Source: a virus
Virus record (IMG/VR): IMGVR_UViG_3300005606_000004
Coordinates: 1 to 26,398 of that record
Strand: one strand, 5' to 3'
DNA: 26,398 nucleotides
Position numbers and translations under genes: made by a program. Shown here piece after piece: positions 8,677-15,481 of the stretch. Below the pieces are notes generated by a model that did not search any database, had not been told where the DNA came from, and saw nothing but the letters and a program-made list of their open reading frames with translations. Position 1 is the stretch's first letter. Each line of letters opens with the position of its first letter.

Positions 8677-9034
8677 ATTTATCCTTTTGTTTTAGAACCC
8701 ATCTTTTTTGTTTCATTGCCGTGACTAATTTAGGTCGTTTTCCATAAATTGAGTGTAATCGTAAATGATGCATATGGCACAGCGTCACAGCTTCATCGTA
8801 AAGTTCTTTTTCGTGTTTTTCTATGAATTCTTCCCTTAACCTTAGTATGTCCTCTTCGGTCTCTATTTTCTTTCCTGTTTTCTTTAACCAATGCTCTAAA
8901 AGTTCTGTCAGTCCAAAGAAATGGTGAAAATCCAAATTTTCGGTCTCACCACAGATAAAACAGTCATTATTCTTTTTGTACCGTGATTTAGCTTTATCTC
9001 GAACATACTTAACTAAATCTCTTTTTAATTTCAT
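8663..9034 (-). CDS. HNH endonuclease
   Basis: This 123-residue protein has a Cys25-x2-Cys28 pair, the core DFHHF (His37-His38), and CHMHHLRLH (Cys86, His89, His90, His94), an HNH zinc-nuclease arrangement. HNH proteins next to terminase often stimulate terminase cutting in HK97-like packaging, and this gene lies between TerL and portal, which favours that role over a homing nuclease. It is the first gene after a consensus promoter, with a short leader of about 14-20 bases and only a weak purine-rich ribosome site. It overlaps the portal gene by 14 bases. The packaging role is inferred. Confidence 0.8.
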   Translation of the reverse strand: MKLKRDLVKYVRDKAKSRYKKNNDCFICGETENLDFHHFFGLTELLEHWLKKTGKKIETEEDILRLREEFIEKHEKELYDEAVTLCHMHHLRLHSIYGKRPKLVTAMKQKRWVLKQKDKYGVV

Positions 9035-9054
9035 TTATTTTATCTCTTTCAGAA

Positions 9055-9094
9055 ATTATAGCAAAAATCACATTTGATGTCAAGAGGTATTTTT
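9055..9094 (-). promoter_or_regulatory. Consensus sigma-70 promoter for the head gene unit
   Basis: Read leftwards: AAAAATA, then TTGACA, exactly 17 bases, then TATAAT. Both hexamers match the sigma-70 consensus and AAAAATA could act as an UP element. It lies in the 70-bp gap between the terminase stop and the HNH start, so it would restart transcription for HNH, portal, capsid and tail genes. Confidence 0.85.
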
Positions 9095-9104
9095 AACAGG
9101 GGTC

Positions 9105-10403
9105 TTAAAAACTTGTCGCTGTAGTTTCAAACGTATACAAAGCATATCTCATAGCATCAGCCATATGCGATGCTTGATTATGTTTTGGCTTTTCTTTTAA
9201 TAAATTAGGGTTGGGGTCCCACTGATATTGGTCTAGTGACATTAAAGATTCTCTACATTTTTGGTCTACAATAAGTTTTTTATTATCAACAATTCCTGCA
9301 ACATGACCAATACCATCTAATACTGATTTCTTTGCATTTATAGTACTTATATCATAATTTTGTGCAAAATCAAATCTTGTTTGTGCTGCTGCTGAATCAA
9401 TATAAATATAATCTATCTCCCACTTATCTATGAGTTTTTGTATTTCTATTGCATGCTGTTCAGTAGTTCTTTCACTATCTAAATACTCATCAACTAAGTA
9501 AAATTTTTCTTCGTCCCAATCATATGCCATAACACAAAAAGCTGTAGGGTCTTTATAGCCAACATCAAGACCTGCAAAAACATCCATTCGTGAAGTATCA
9601 AAATTAGACAAGTCTGCTATACATTCTTCATGATTAAATGACCAAACTTGACCTTCAAATACATTAAAGTCTGCCATATATTCTTGATTAAATTCTGCTT
9701 GTGACATTCCTTTTTGTGCTTCTATAATATCTGATTCAGATACTCTTGGGTTTTCATGCCAAGTTGCTTTTATAGAACACCACTCAGGAAACTCATCAGT
9801 AAATCCTCTATAATAAAATTCTGCAAAGTAATTATTTCTACCTCTAGGAGTTGAAATAAATATTGCTTTGGAATTATCTTTGTCTAGTGTAGGTCGTAGT
9901 GCAACATTGAAAGCATCTCTACCGTCTGTAAGTGCTGCCTCATCAAATATAATTAAATCATAACTTCTACCTACTACTGAGTCTACTTGATTTATTGAAC
10001 CCATACGAATTGTAGAACCATTTGAAAGTTCAATAACTTTATCTTTTGCATTATCTCTTACCATTTCTAAATCAAAATGTTTAATTAGTTGTCTTTGTAA
10101 ATCAAAAGATATTTGAGATAGAGAATAATTAGGAGACATTAATAAAACATGACTATTAGGTACTAAACATACTAACTGTCCAATTATATTTGATATATAA
10201 GTTTTACCTTGTCTACGGGCTACTGCCGCACACACAAATCTATATTTAGGATTACTTACTGCATTGATAAGTGCAGTTTGGGAAGTATTAGGAGTAACTC
10301 CTAGTAACTGCAGGTAGGATTCTATAGGAAGTTTGATGAATCTGTCGTCATCAAACTTCATTAGATAATCGGGGATTATATCTTTTCTACTAACTTCAAT
10401 CAA
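9105..10403 (-). CDS. terL: Terminase large subunit
   Basis: A 432-residue packaging motor. The ATPase half has a Walker A-like ARRQGKT (residues 62-68), Walker B LIIFDEA (150-156, catalytic Glu155) and a coupling motif ISTPRGR (183-189). The RNase H-like nuclease half has AGLDVGYKD (Asp280), YIYIDSAAA (Asp336) and HMADAMRYAL (Asp416), the usual metal-binding acidic triad. Length is normal. Its start overlaps the upstream 81-residue gene by four bases (ATGA type), so translation is probably coupled. The putative small subunit is unusually far away, about 10 kb upstream in the same direction, unless the 81-residue neighbour fills that role. Confidence 0.93.
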   Translation of the reverse strand: MIEVSRKDIIPDYLMKFDDDRFIKLPIESYLQLLGVTPNTSQTALINAVSNPKYRFVCAAVARRQGKTYISNIIGQLVCLVPNSHVLLMSPNYSLSQISFDLQRQLIKHFDLEMVRDNAKDKVIELSNGSTIRMGSINQVDSVVGRSYDLIIFDEAALTDGRDAFNVALRPTLDKDNSKAIFISTPRGRNNYFAEFYYRGFTDEFPEWCSIKATWHENPRVSESDIIEAQKGMSQAEFNQEYMADFNVFEGQVWSFNHEECIADLSNFDTSRMDVFAGLDVGYKDPTAFCVMAYDWDEEKFYLVDEYLDSERTTEQHAIEIQKLIDKWEIDYIYIDSAAAQTRFDFAQNYDISTINAKKSVLDGIGHVAGIVDNKKLIVDQKCRESLMSLDQYQWDPNPNLLKEKPKHNQASHMADAMRYALYTFETTATSF

Positions 10404-10645
10404 TGTATAGTCTCAAAGTTATTAGGTTTTTCTTTCTCATCGTCGCTAAGTGCAAGATTTAGAAAATCTTTTAGCTCCGCCATTTTGTATAAGTACAAAA
10501 ACGCACCACATAGACTTACCATATTATTTTCTTTATCAGTTAGTTTTCTAACTTGAGATAAAGTATGTAAATTATTTAAGTCTTTTTCTACAAGCGCAGC
10601 GACTTCATCAAGCCATGCTTGTTTTTTGTGAATTGTTTGCGTCAT
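10400..10645 (-). CDS. Small helical protein directly upstream of terL
   Basis: An 81-residue protein, probably all-helical, starting MTQTIHKKQAWLDEVAALVE with an acidic tail (DDEKEKPNN). It has no membrane segment and no Cys pair. The stop overlaps the TerL start, so the two are translationally coupled. Small terminase genes often sit here, but this product is short and I see no clear helix-turn-helix. It might be a reduced small subunit or a terminase accessory factor. Function unassigned. Confidence 0.65.
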   Translation of the reverse strand: MTQTIHKKQAWLDEVAALVEKDLNNLHTLSQVRKLTDKENNMVSLCGAFLYLYKMAELKDFLNLALSDDEKEKPNNFETIH

Positions 10646-10897
10646 TTATCTGCCTCTACGTCTTCCAGGGAATCTTGGTCTTTTAGGGTTTGCAGTTTTA
10701 CCGAATCTAGGTCCGATAGCTTTTGGTGCTGCAGAATATCTAAATGATTCCATAGAGTTTGGGTTTTTCGAATTCACAGGAACTCCTGCCGCAGCATTCA
10801 TGTCACGAGTAACTCCTCGATTCAATCTATGCTTACGAATTTTTTGAGTATTGTGAATACCAGTAGGTCCGCTTAAAAAGCCTCCTTGTCTAGCCAT
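10646..10897 (-). CDS. Small basic Gly/Pro/Arg-rich protein
   Basis: An 83-residue protein, MARQGGFLSGPTGIHNTQKI, with a very basic C-terminus ending PRFPGRRRGR. Low hydrophobicity suggests little folded structure alone and nucleic acid binding. Its stop is immediately followed by the start of the 81-residue gene, and a weak GGAG-like site lies upstream. It belongs to the run of tiny basic proteins in this operon. Not recognised. Confidence 0.6.
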   Translation of the reverse strand: MARQGGFLSGPTGIHNTQKIRKHRLNRGVTRDMNAAAGVPVNSKNPNSMESFRYSAAPKAIGPRFGKTANPKRPRFPGRRRGR

Positions 10898-10908
10898 AAC
10901 TTTCTCCG

Positions 10909-11055
10909 TTACTTAGCGCTTTGCGCTTTTTCTTTTGCTTTTATTAAATCGTCTTTAATATCTACTTTACCGTCTCTATTTTTATCTTTTCCGATAAATA
11001 TATTCCAGTATTTTTTTATGTAGTCTTTAAGTTTTTGCCAACTTTTCTTCAACAT
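10909..11055 (-). CDS. 48-residue EF-hand-loop protein
   Basis: A short reading frame starting MLKKSWQKLKDYIKKYW. Residues 24-35, DKNRDGKVDIKD, form an exact EF-hand calcium-loop pattern: D1, N3, D5, G6, V8, D9, D12. A Lys-rich helix precedes the loop and a charged helix (DLIKAKEKAQSAK) follows, as expected for a single helix-loop-helix. The ATG lies within the end of the preceding 58-residue gene, in keeping with coupled genes here. A lone EF-hand usually pairs by dimerising or with another protein. Calcium binding is predicted from the motif only. Confidence 0.6.
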   Translation of the reverse strand: MLKKSWQKLKDYIKKYWNIFIGKDKNRDGKVDIKDDLIKAKEKAQSAK

Positions 11056-11203
11056 TTACTAACCTCTTTATTTCTGTTGTATTATTTAATTTAAGTGATT
11101 TTTGAAGTTTTTTACTCCATTCCATTTTTTGCTTATATCTTGCTTGAAGTTTTTTTACCAAATCATGAGTTCTCTGAATTTCCTCTTGTAAACTCTCGTC
11201 CAT
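11027..11203 (-). CDS. 58-residue coiled-coil protein
   Basis: Starts MDESLQEEIQRTHDLVKKLQ and is almost entirely charged amphipathic helix, a likely coiled coil. I chose this ATG because AAGGAG lies seven bases upstream. A longer frame from a GTG would run far into the preceding gene. The ATG is one base after the stop of the 93-residue basic protein and the end overlaps the EF-hand gene by 29 bases. Function unknown; a small oligomerising accessory protein is plausible. Confidence 0.6.
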   Translation of the reverse strand: MDESLQEEIQRTHDLVKKLQARYKQKMEWSKKLQKSLKLNNTTEIKRLVNVEEKLAKT

Positions 11204-11204
11204 A

Positions 11205-11486
11205 TTATCTCCTTTTTCGGCGCCTCCTTTTAGTGAACGTTTTGACATTGGTGGGTTTCCCTCCAACACCTTGAGCTTTTGCTCTTTTCCTACGGACTGC
11301 CGACTTTTTTTCGTTTGCGGTCATTCTTGCCGCTACTCGCTGAGGGACACACTTGGGATATCCTCCTCTTGCTGTCCTCGCTTTCTTACGACCACAAGGC
11401 GGGTGTTTACCATTTTTCTTTTTACGACTAATGTCTACCCAGTTCTCCTTGAACCAAGTAGTTAATCCACCTTTTGGTTTTGCCAT
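11205..11486 (-). CDS. Conserved-looking basic protein with WFKENWVDI motif
   Basis: A 93-residue, strongly basic protein. The N-terminal half reads GLTTWFKENWVDISRKKKNG, then PPCGRKKAR and GYPKCVPQRVAARMT, then NEKKSAVRRKRAKA and an Arg-rich tail. I recall this order (WFKENWVDI, PPCGR, YPKCVP, KSAVRRKR) from small uncharacterised proteins of phages and other viruses, but cannot give a function. Two Cys residues (CGR and KCVP) might bind metal. Its ATG overlaps the stop of the 54-residue gene (TAATG), indicating coupling. Confidence 0.72.
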   Translation of the reverse strand: MAKPKGGLTTWFKENWVDISRKKKNGKHPPCGRKKARTARGGYPKCVPQRVAARMTANEKKSAVRRKRAKAQGVGGKPTNVKTFTKRRRRKRR

Positions 11487-11650
11487 TATCTTCCGACTCT
11501 GCGCATAGCTGTCTTATGTGCTTGTGTAAAAGTTTTTCCTTCTAACATAAGTTTTCTCATAAGAGTCATATGTTTCTTGGTATGGTGTCTACGATGTCTT
11601 CGCATAGCTGACTGTTGTCGTTTAGTCAAAGATTTTCGTTTCTTAGCCAT
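11486..11650 (-). CDS. 54-residue Arg/Lys/His-rich mini-protein
   Basis: A very basic protein, MAKKRKSLTKRQQSAMRRHR, with a His/Arg cluster (RRHRRHHTKKH) and a helix MRKLMLEGKTFTQAHKTAMR. The start overlaps the previous stop and the stop overlaps the next start (both TAATG), so it is embedded in a coupled chain of genes. This placement is the main reason to accept such a short frame. Its charge suggests DNA or RNA binding. Function unknown. Confidence 0.65.
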   Translation of the reverse strand: MAKKRKSLTKRQQSAMRRHRRHHTKKHMTLMRKLMLEGKTFTQAHKTAMRRVGR

Positions 11651-11841
11651 TATCCCATTCTATATCTGCCACCTCTTGCCTTATATGTTCTTACTAGCCA
11701 GCCGTTTGCATAAGCACTAGGGTATACCTTAAACTTCCTTTTTGCTTCGGCTTTCACTCGAGCATAAAGAGCTTTATTAGTAGGTACAGGTCTCTTTTTC
11801 TTAGCAGTTTTTCTTCTTCGCTTTCTAGTATGTCTTGGCAT
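11650..11841 (-). CDS. 63-residue basic protein with YPSAYANGWLV motif
   Basis: MPRHTRKRRRKTAKKKRPVP is followed by TNKALYARVKAEAKRKFKVYPSAYANGWLVRTYKARGGRY, which I quote only as a pattern of short motifs: ALYARVKAEAKRKF, VYPSAYANGWLV, YKARGGRY. I recall this domain recurring as a small protein, or as the tail of larger ones, in marine phages. Its function is not known to me. The start and stop are both in TAATG overlaps with neighbours. Confidence 0.7.
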   Translation of the reverse strand: MPRHTRKRRRKTAKKKRPVPTNKALYARVKAEAKRKFKVYPSAYANGWLVRTYKARGGRYRMG

Positions 11842-11981
11842 TATCTACAAGGTCTGTTTTTCTTACGAATTGCAGCTTGAAGTGCTTTAGGTAACTTCTT
11901 TTGTTTTGCTGTAAGACAAGGTTTCATTCCACCTTTCTTTTTAGCACCGTTTCTTTTCTTTTTTCTACTGTGCATTGGCAT
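11841..11981 (-). CDS. 46-residue Lys-rich mini-protein
   Basis: MPMHSRKKKRNGAKKKGGMK is followed by PCLTAKQKKLPKALQAAIRKKN, a likely basic amphipathic helix, and a final PCR. The stop overlaps the next ATG (TAATG) and the start is two bases after the preceding 19-codon frame. Two Cys (22 and 45) could pair. Accepted because of the chain of overlaps and the similar composition of neighbours. No function assigned. Confidence 0.6.
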   Translation of the reverse strand: MPMHSRKKKRNGAKKKGGMKPCLTAKQKKLPKALQAAIRKKNRPCR

Positions 11982-11983
11982 AA

Positions 11984-12043
11984 TTACTTCCTCTTTTTCT
12001 TACCTTTTTTCTTCTTTTTCTTTTTTCCACTATGATAGGGCAT
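11984..12043 (-). CDS. 19-residue polylysine microprotein
   Basis: ATG preceded by GGAG at six bases opens a 19-codon frame MPYHSGKKKKKKKGKKKRK. Two thirds of the residues are Lys or Arg. Its good ribosome site and fit between the zinc-ribbon gene and the 46-residue gene support it, but a frame this short could be chance in A-rich sequence. If made, it would be a polycation able to bind nucleic acid. Confidence 0.45.
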   Translation of the reverse strand: MPYHSGKKKKKKKGKKKRK

Positions 12044-12052
12044 TACTGTCTC

Positions 12053-12292
12053 CTAAGTCCAACGAGGGGGCTCGTCAGGACACTCTGCCCATCGAAGTTT
12101 AGTCTTGAGGGGCATAAAGCAACCACAAAGGTTGCAAAATTTCCAAAACTTGTTTAGGTGTTCACACTCTAAACAAATTTTATATCGTTCATGATGACTT
12201 CTTTTTGCCTTCTTCCATCGCTGCTTCTGCACTGGCTTTTGTGTTATATCCAGCGATGGCACCGTCATATGTCCAGAATCCGTCTTTTTCAT
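12053..12292 (-). CDS. Small zinc-ribbon-like protein
   Basis: A 79-residue protein with Cys40-x2-Cys43 and Cys53-x2-Cys56, then Cys58 and Cys71 (RYKICLECEHL, FCNLCGCFMP, ECPDEPPRW). I recall small C4 zinc-ribbon proteins of this pattern in T4-like and marine phages. The basic N-terminus overlaps the preceding 53-residue gene by about 100 bases in another frame, so the true start may be later, but no better ATG with a ribosome site precedes the Cys pairs. Role unknown; protein or nucleic acid binding is likely. Confidence 0.65.
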   Translation of the reverse strand: MKKTDSGHMTVPSLDITQKPVQKQRWKKAKRSHHERYKICLECEHLNKFWKFCNLCGCFMPLKTKLRWAECPDEPPRWT

Positions 12293-12350
12293 AAACTTTT
12301 GCCTTTTCTTTTTTAGATTTCATATCTTTTGTCCCATATCCTGCGAGCAT
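12189..12350 (-). CDS. 53-residue protein with aromatic beta-helix pattern
   Basis: A reading frame in a different phase from the zinc-ribbon gene. It starts MLAGYGTKDMKSKKEKAKVY and continues EKDGFWTYDGAIAGYNTKASAEAAMEE, resembling short phage domains with a strand-turn-strand and a helix. The ATG shares a base with the stop of the upstream membrane protein gene (TAATG), as at other junctions here. That coupling and a sensible composition suggest it is real, with the zinc-ribbon start nested inside it. Function unknown. Confidence 0.6.
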   Translation of the reverse strand: MLAGYGTKDMKSKKEKAKVYEKDGFWTYDGAIAGYNTKASAEAAMEEGKKKSS

Positions 12351-12490
12351 TACTCGCCTTTCTTAATCATACTAGATAATTTAGTTATCCAACCCATTAC
12401 TATTGATTGTACATAATTAGCCCAAGTAGGCTGTGGTAAATTCCAACCAATAAATAGTCCTATAATTATCCAAAAAATTGCATTAAACAT
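12350..12490 (-). CDS. 46-residue single-pass membrane protein
   Basis: MFNAIFWIIIGLFIGWNLPQ has one hydrophobic segment (residues 3-18), followed by PTWANYVQSIVMGWITKL and a basic C-terminus. I recall this FIGWNLPQP-W pattern in small membrane proteins of cyanophages and other marine phages. I chose this ATG because AGGAGA lies just upstream. The longer frame would overlap the upstream holin-like gene. It is next to that gene, so a role in lysis or membrane modification is possible but unproven. Confidence 0.65.
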   Translation of the reverse strand: MFNAIFWIIIGLFIGWNLPQPTWANYVQSIVMGWITKLSSMIKKGE

Positions 12491-12498
12491 ATGTTCTC

Positions 12499-12690
12499 CT
12501 ACATATTGAGCAATGTAATAACTAAACCTGCTCCACCTACAATTAAGCAGCCAGCACAAGAAATCATAACGGTTTCAATTCTACCAACTTGCCTATCTAA
12601 ATTATCAAAGCGGTTAAATGCAGTTTTCCATCTTTCCGCACAGACAGCTTCATGCTTTGCAAGTTCTAATGCCACTTCATCGGCTTCCAT
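12499..12690 (-). CDS. Holin-like (XhlA-type) protein
   Basis: A 63-residue protein with an N-terminal charged amphipathic helix (about residues 1-42, MEADEVALELAKHEAVCAER) and one C-terminal membrane segment (CAGCLIVGGAGLVITLL). This coiled-helix-then-membrane layout resembles XhlA-type haemolysin/holin accessory proteins. AAGGAG lies upstream of the ATG. It is the first gene after a consensus promoter, which would give lysis-like genes independent control. I see no endolysin in the window, so a holin role is tentative. Confidence 0.55.
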   Translation of the reverse strand: MEADEVALELAKHEAVCAERWKTAFNRFDNLDRQVGRIETVMISCAGCLIVGGAGLVITLLNM

Positions 12691-12737
12691 TGCTTTTTCT
12701 CCTTCTTAGTAAACTTAAAGTTTTACTTTTAATTGTA

Positions 12738-12777
12738 ATTATACCAAAAATATAGTTGATTGTCAAGACCTATTTTT
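12738..12777 (-). promoter_or_regulatory. Consensus sigma-70 promoter for the holin-like/terminase unit
   Basis: Read leftwards: AAAAATA, then TTGACA, 17 bases, TATAAT, all consensus. It overlaps the last codons of the adenylate cyclase gene and leaves a leader of about 40 bases before the holin-like gene. It would drive the mini-protein cassette and terL. Confidence 0.88.
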
Positions 12778-14542
12778 CAATGGTATAGATTTTAACTGGC
12801 TCAGATTTTCCTTTTACAGTTATCTCGTCTAAAAATTTATAAACAAATCCTTCAATCCTACTATACTCAGATATAATTAAATCAACATTATACTCCTTAC
12901 ATTGACTCTCTAACCTCGCAGCAAGATTGACAGCATCACCAAGAACACTATAATCGAAACGGCTACTGGAGCCAAAATTACCAACCACACACGGTCCCGT
13001 ATTAATTCCAGCTCCTGTTTTAATTTCATCAAGAGCTTCTTCTCTAAGTTGTTCATTTAATTCTCTTAGTGCTTTTCTCATTTCTAGTGCGCACTCTGTG
13101 GCTTTTCTTTCTTGTTCCTCACAATCTAGTGGAGCGTTCCAAAAAGCCATAATGCAATCGCCCATATATTTATCTATTGTGCCTCCATGTTTTAATATTA
13201 TCTCAGTTTGATTATCTAAAAAACGATTAATCAGAGTAGTAAGTCCTTGTGGATTCGACTGGTATTTTTCAGAGATGGGAGTAAATCCTCTGATGTCAGA
13301 AAAAAGAAATGTCATACGTTTTGTCACCCCACCCAATCTCAGTAACTTTGGATTATCTTGAAGTTTTTTAACCAGAGATGGGCTAACATAGGTGCCAAAT
13401 TGTTGCGAAATTCTGCGACGAAGTATAAATTGCTGGACGAAATTACGGAATGTAACAATACTCCAATAAAGAAAGCAGATTATAATTATGGCAGAAACGT
13501 CAAATAAGTAGGAAGACTGAAACAGATTCCAGGTAGTATATAATAAACCTGCAATACTAAGTAGTAAAGTTGGAACTGATAATATAATTGAATATGATGT
13601 AATTAGTAGTAAAATTATTAGTCCAACTGCAGTTCCCATCTCTGCAACTTGACCCCACTCAGGGGTTGATGGACTTGTACCTTGTATTAAATTATGTAGT
13701 AAATTTGCTTGAAGTTCGTGAGGATATTTCAAACCTGCAGGAGTAGGAACAGGATTAACTATTCCTTCAGCTGTAACTCCAAAAATTACAAAAGGTGCGT
13801 CAATAGGATTTTTCATAAACTCAGAAGCACTTTGTCTGTAAAAATTAACATTGTAATTTAACCAGACTTGAGCATTTGAGTCAGTATACATCGGGGGGTA
13901 GTTTGGGACTCTAACCCATTCTATACCCCCGTCTGTAGTCTTGATTTGATAGCTGGGGTCACCTACACCTACCCTTAGCATTTCAAGAGCAAAAGATGGA
14001 TATATTTTATCTTGACTTCCTACGGCGAGAGGTATACGTCTTACGACGCCGTCTATTTCGGGTGCGGTGTTTATTAGACCTACGCCTGTTGATAGATGTT
14101 CTTGTCGTAAAATGCCGGGATAACGATATAGCCATAGATGCGGATCACCTCCTATTTGAGCAGTACCAACATGTGGTCCTCCTTCATTGGCTTGTGTCGA
14201 AGCTACGAAAGCCAAGACAGCGGGGGATTTACGAAGTGCCGATGCTAATGTAGTATCGTGCTCCTTCCCTCTTATATCTGGGTCAGGCATCAAAACTGTG
14301 ATACCTGCTACACCAGAAGTTCTAGAAATTGCTTGAGCATAAAATGTGCGTGGTAGTGGATAACCTTTATATCCTTTTATAATTTCTTCATCTATGTCTA
14401 CTAATAAAATATTTTCATTTTGAATAGGCTCTTGACTCATCATTAGCCAATCAAAACTTTTTAATTCTAAAAGCTGAAAAGGATATGGATTCCAAAAGTA
14501 TAGTGCTAAAACTAGAATAGCACTACCTAGCCTTACTACCAT
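12770..14542 (-). CDS. CHASE2-domain adenylate cyclase (class III)
   Basis: A 590-residue membrane enzyme predicted to make cAMP from ATP. An N-terminal membrane segment (residues 4-19) leads to an extracytoplasmic CHASE2-like sensor (about 25-290; ILLVDIDEE, PLPRTFYAQ, HELQANLLHNLI). Three membrane segments follow (about 303-370), then the catalytic domain. Key residues are present: metal-binding Asp416 (LFSDIRGF) and Asp462 (KYMGD), adenine-selecting Lys458 and Asp536 (LGDAVNLAARLES), and transition-state Asn539 and Arg543. Lys plus Asp favours ATP over GTP. It lies downstream of curli-like and FecR genes and overlaps the preceding basic protein gene by seven bases. A full-length sensor cyclase is very unusual on a phage. 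Confidence 0.9.
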   Translation of the reverse strand: MVVRLGSAILVLALYFWNPYPFQLLELKSFDWLMMSQEPIQNENILLVDIDEEIIKGYKGYPLPRTFYAQAISRTSGVAGITVLMPDPDIRGKEHDTTLASALRKSPAVLAFVASTQANEGGPHVGTAQIGGDPHLWLYRYPGILRQEHLSTGVGLINTAPEIDGVVRRIPLAVGSQDKIYPSFALEMLRVGVGDPSYQIKTTDGGIEWVRVPNYPPMYTDSNAQVWLNYNVNFYRQSASEFMKNPIDAPFVIFGVTAEGIVNPVPTPAGLKYPHELQANLLHNLIQGTSPSTPEWGQVAEMGTAVGLIILLLITSYSIILSVPTLLLSIAGLLYTTWNLFQSSYLFDVSAIIIICFLYWSIVTFRNFVQQFILRRRISQQFGTYVSPSLVKKLQDNPKLLRLGGVTKRMTFLFSDIRGFTPISEKYQSNPQGLTTLINRFLDNQTEIILKHGGTIDKYMGDCIMAFWNAPLDCEEQERKATECALEMRKALRELNEQLREEALDEIKTGAGINTGPCVVGNFGSSSRFDYSVLGDAVNLAARLESQCKEYNVDLIISEYSRIEGFVYKFLDEITVKGKSEPVKIYTIEK

Positions 14543-14841
14543 TTAACTTTATCTGCCCAATATGCAGCCGACATTCTTCCTTTCGCTATATTTCTTCTAT
14601 GTCGTGCTTTGAAAGACTTTCGTTTTGCTTTCATTCTTGCAGACTCACCTTTTTTAGGTTTACCCGCAGTTTTAGCTCCTTGTTGTCCAAAGCGAATAGT
14701 CTTAATTTTATCTCCAACTTTTGCAACAACTATATGTGATTTAGTTGGGTGGCTAGGTGTTCTTTTTGGTTTATTAAAACCACTAACGCCTGCTCTTGCG
14801 AGTCTTGGGTCTCGTTTTTTTCGTCTTGTTTTTCTTGGCAT
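14536..14841 (-). CDS. Basic phage protein with C-terminal SAAYWADKVKW
   Basis: A 101-residue basic protein: MPRKTRRKKRDPRLARAGVS, GFNKPKRTPSHPTKSHIVVA, KTIRFGQQGAKTAGKPKKGE, and a C-terminal helix ending MSAAYWADKVKW. I recall this domain order in small conserved proteins of marine phages with no known function. GGAGGG precedes the ATG. The gene starts 59 bases inside the end of the 113-residue gene, in another frame, and its stop overlaps the cyclase start. DNA binding is likely from its charge. Confidence 0.75.
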   Translation of the reverse strand: MPRKTRRKKRDPRLARAGVSGFNKPKRTPSHPTKSHIVVAKVGDKIKTIRFGQQGAKTAGKPKKGESARMKAKRKSFKARHRRNIAKGRMSAAYWADKVKW

Positions 14842-15124
14842 TGTTTGCCCTCCTTAAACTAGCTTTTCCTGCTCGGAATATAGAAGCTACAGTTTTCTTT
14901 CCCATAACTCTAGCTCTTTGCTCTCCTACTGTAAGTATTTGAATCTTACGAGCATATGATTTACGAACTCTTTTTACTTTTCTGACAGTTGCTCTAGCGT
15001 CTTTCATAGTAGCAAACTTAATCCTAACGGTATCTTTAGGATTCTCGTCAGTATATAATCTTCTTCCAGAACCTTTTGGTTTTTTACCTGTTCCTTTTCT
15101 TGGGTCTTTTTTTCTTTTTGCCAT
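14783..15124 (-). CDS. 113-residue basic protein
   Basis: Starts MAKRKKDPRKGTGKKPKGSG, then RRLYTDENPKDTVRIKFATMKDARATVRKVKRV, a plausible small alpha/beta unit, and ends in an Arg/Lys-rich tail (TKKTRPKTRKSRR). I prefer this ATG to one 29 codons earlier because the earlier region is coded by the 49-residue gene in another frame. It overlaps neighbours at both ends. Part of the upstream basic-protein trio (49, 113 and 101 residues). Function unknown. Confidence 0.6.
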   Translation of the reverse strand: MAKRKKDPRKGTGKKPKGSGRRLYTDENPKDTVRIKFATMKDARATVRKVKRVRKSYARKIQILTVGEQRARVMGKKTVASIFRAGKASLRRANNAKKNKTKKTRPKTRKSRR

Positions 15125-15233
15125 AACCTGATGCGTATATTGCTCTGCCTTGCTTTTCAGCTTCTTTTTTTGTTTTGTAAATCTTTCCAGACTTACCCCA
15201 TCTGTAACCACCTTTTACTTTTCTAACAGGCAT
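15084..15233 (-). CDS. 49-residue MPVRKVKGGYRWGKSGK mini-protein
   Basis: MPVRKVKGGYRWGKSGKIYK continues with TKKEAEKQGRAIYASGYGKKKKRPKK. I recognise this as a common tiny protein of marine phages, in which a GYRWG turn is followed by a KEAEKQGRAIYASG helix. Its function is not known to me. AGGAG lies upstream of the ATG. Its end overlaps the 113-residue gene by about 40 bases in another frame. It follows the 78-residue gene by 11 bases. Confidence 0.72.
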   Translation of the reverse strand: MPVRKVKGGYRWGKSGKIYKTKKEAEKQGRAIYASGYGKKKKRPKKRNR

Positions 15234-15244
15234 TTATATACTCC

Positions 15245-15481
15245 TTATTGCACTACTGTCCATTTTTGAATTGTATCTTCTTGTATATCTTCCCATTTTT
15301 GAAACTCTAAATCATAACATAAAAGTTTGTCTCCTGACTGCTTTCTTATATGGTTAGGTATTTTCATATACTTTTCACTTAAGGTATACTCTCTGCTTTT
15401 TATGTCACCACTACGTAGTGAACGAAACTCTATGTTTACTATATTAGTTTCTAATTTTCTTTTTAATTTTTCAATATCCAT
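15245..15481 (-). CDS. 78-residue phage protein, WED/W-type
   Basis: MDIEKLKRKLETNIVNIEFR leads to a beta-rich core (SLRSGDIKSREYTL) and an ending CYDLEFQKWEDIQEDTIQKW. The order (a helix, a strand motif with a charged turn, then a D-x-E-x3-W segment) resembles small proteins of T4-like phages that carry an R-x-M-x-C-T-L motif, though that motif is not conserved here. Its start overlaps the stop of the beta-barrel gene (TAATG). Role unknown. Confidence 0.6.
   Translation of the reverse strand: MDIEKLKRKLETNIVNIEFRSLRSGDIKSREYTLSEKYMKIPNHIRKQSGDKLLCYDLEFQKWEDIQEDTIQKWTVVQ

Noticed and set aside
12491-12709. Rightward 72-codon frame over the holin-like gene
   Set aside because: Shadow of the leftward genes, which have ribosome sites and a consensus promoter.
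13996-14253. 85-codon rightward frame within the cyclase gene
   Set aside because: It is Arg/Leu-rich by complement, without a start site, and lies opposite the conserved CHASE2 region.
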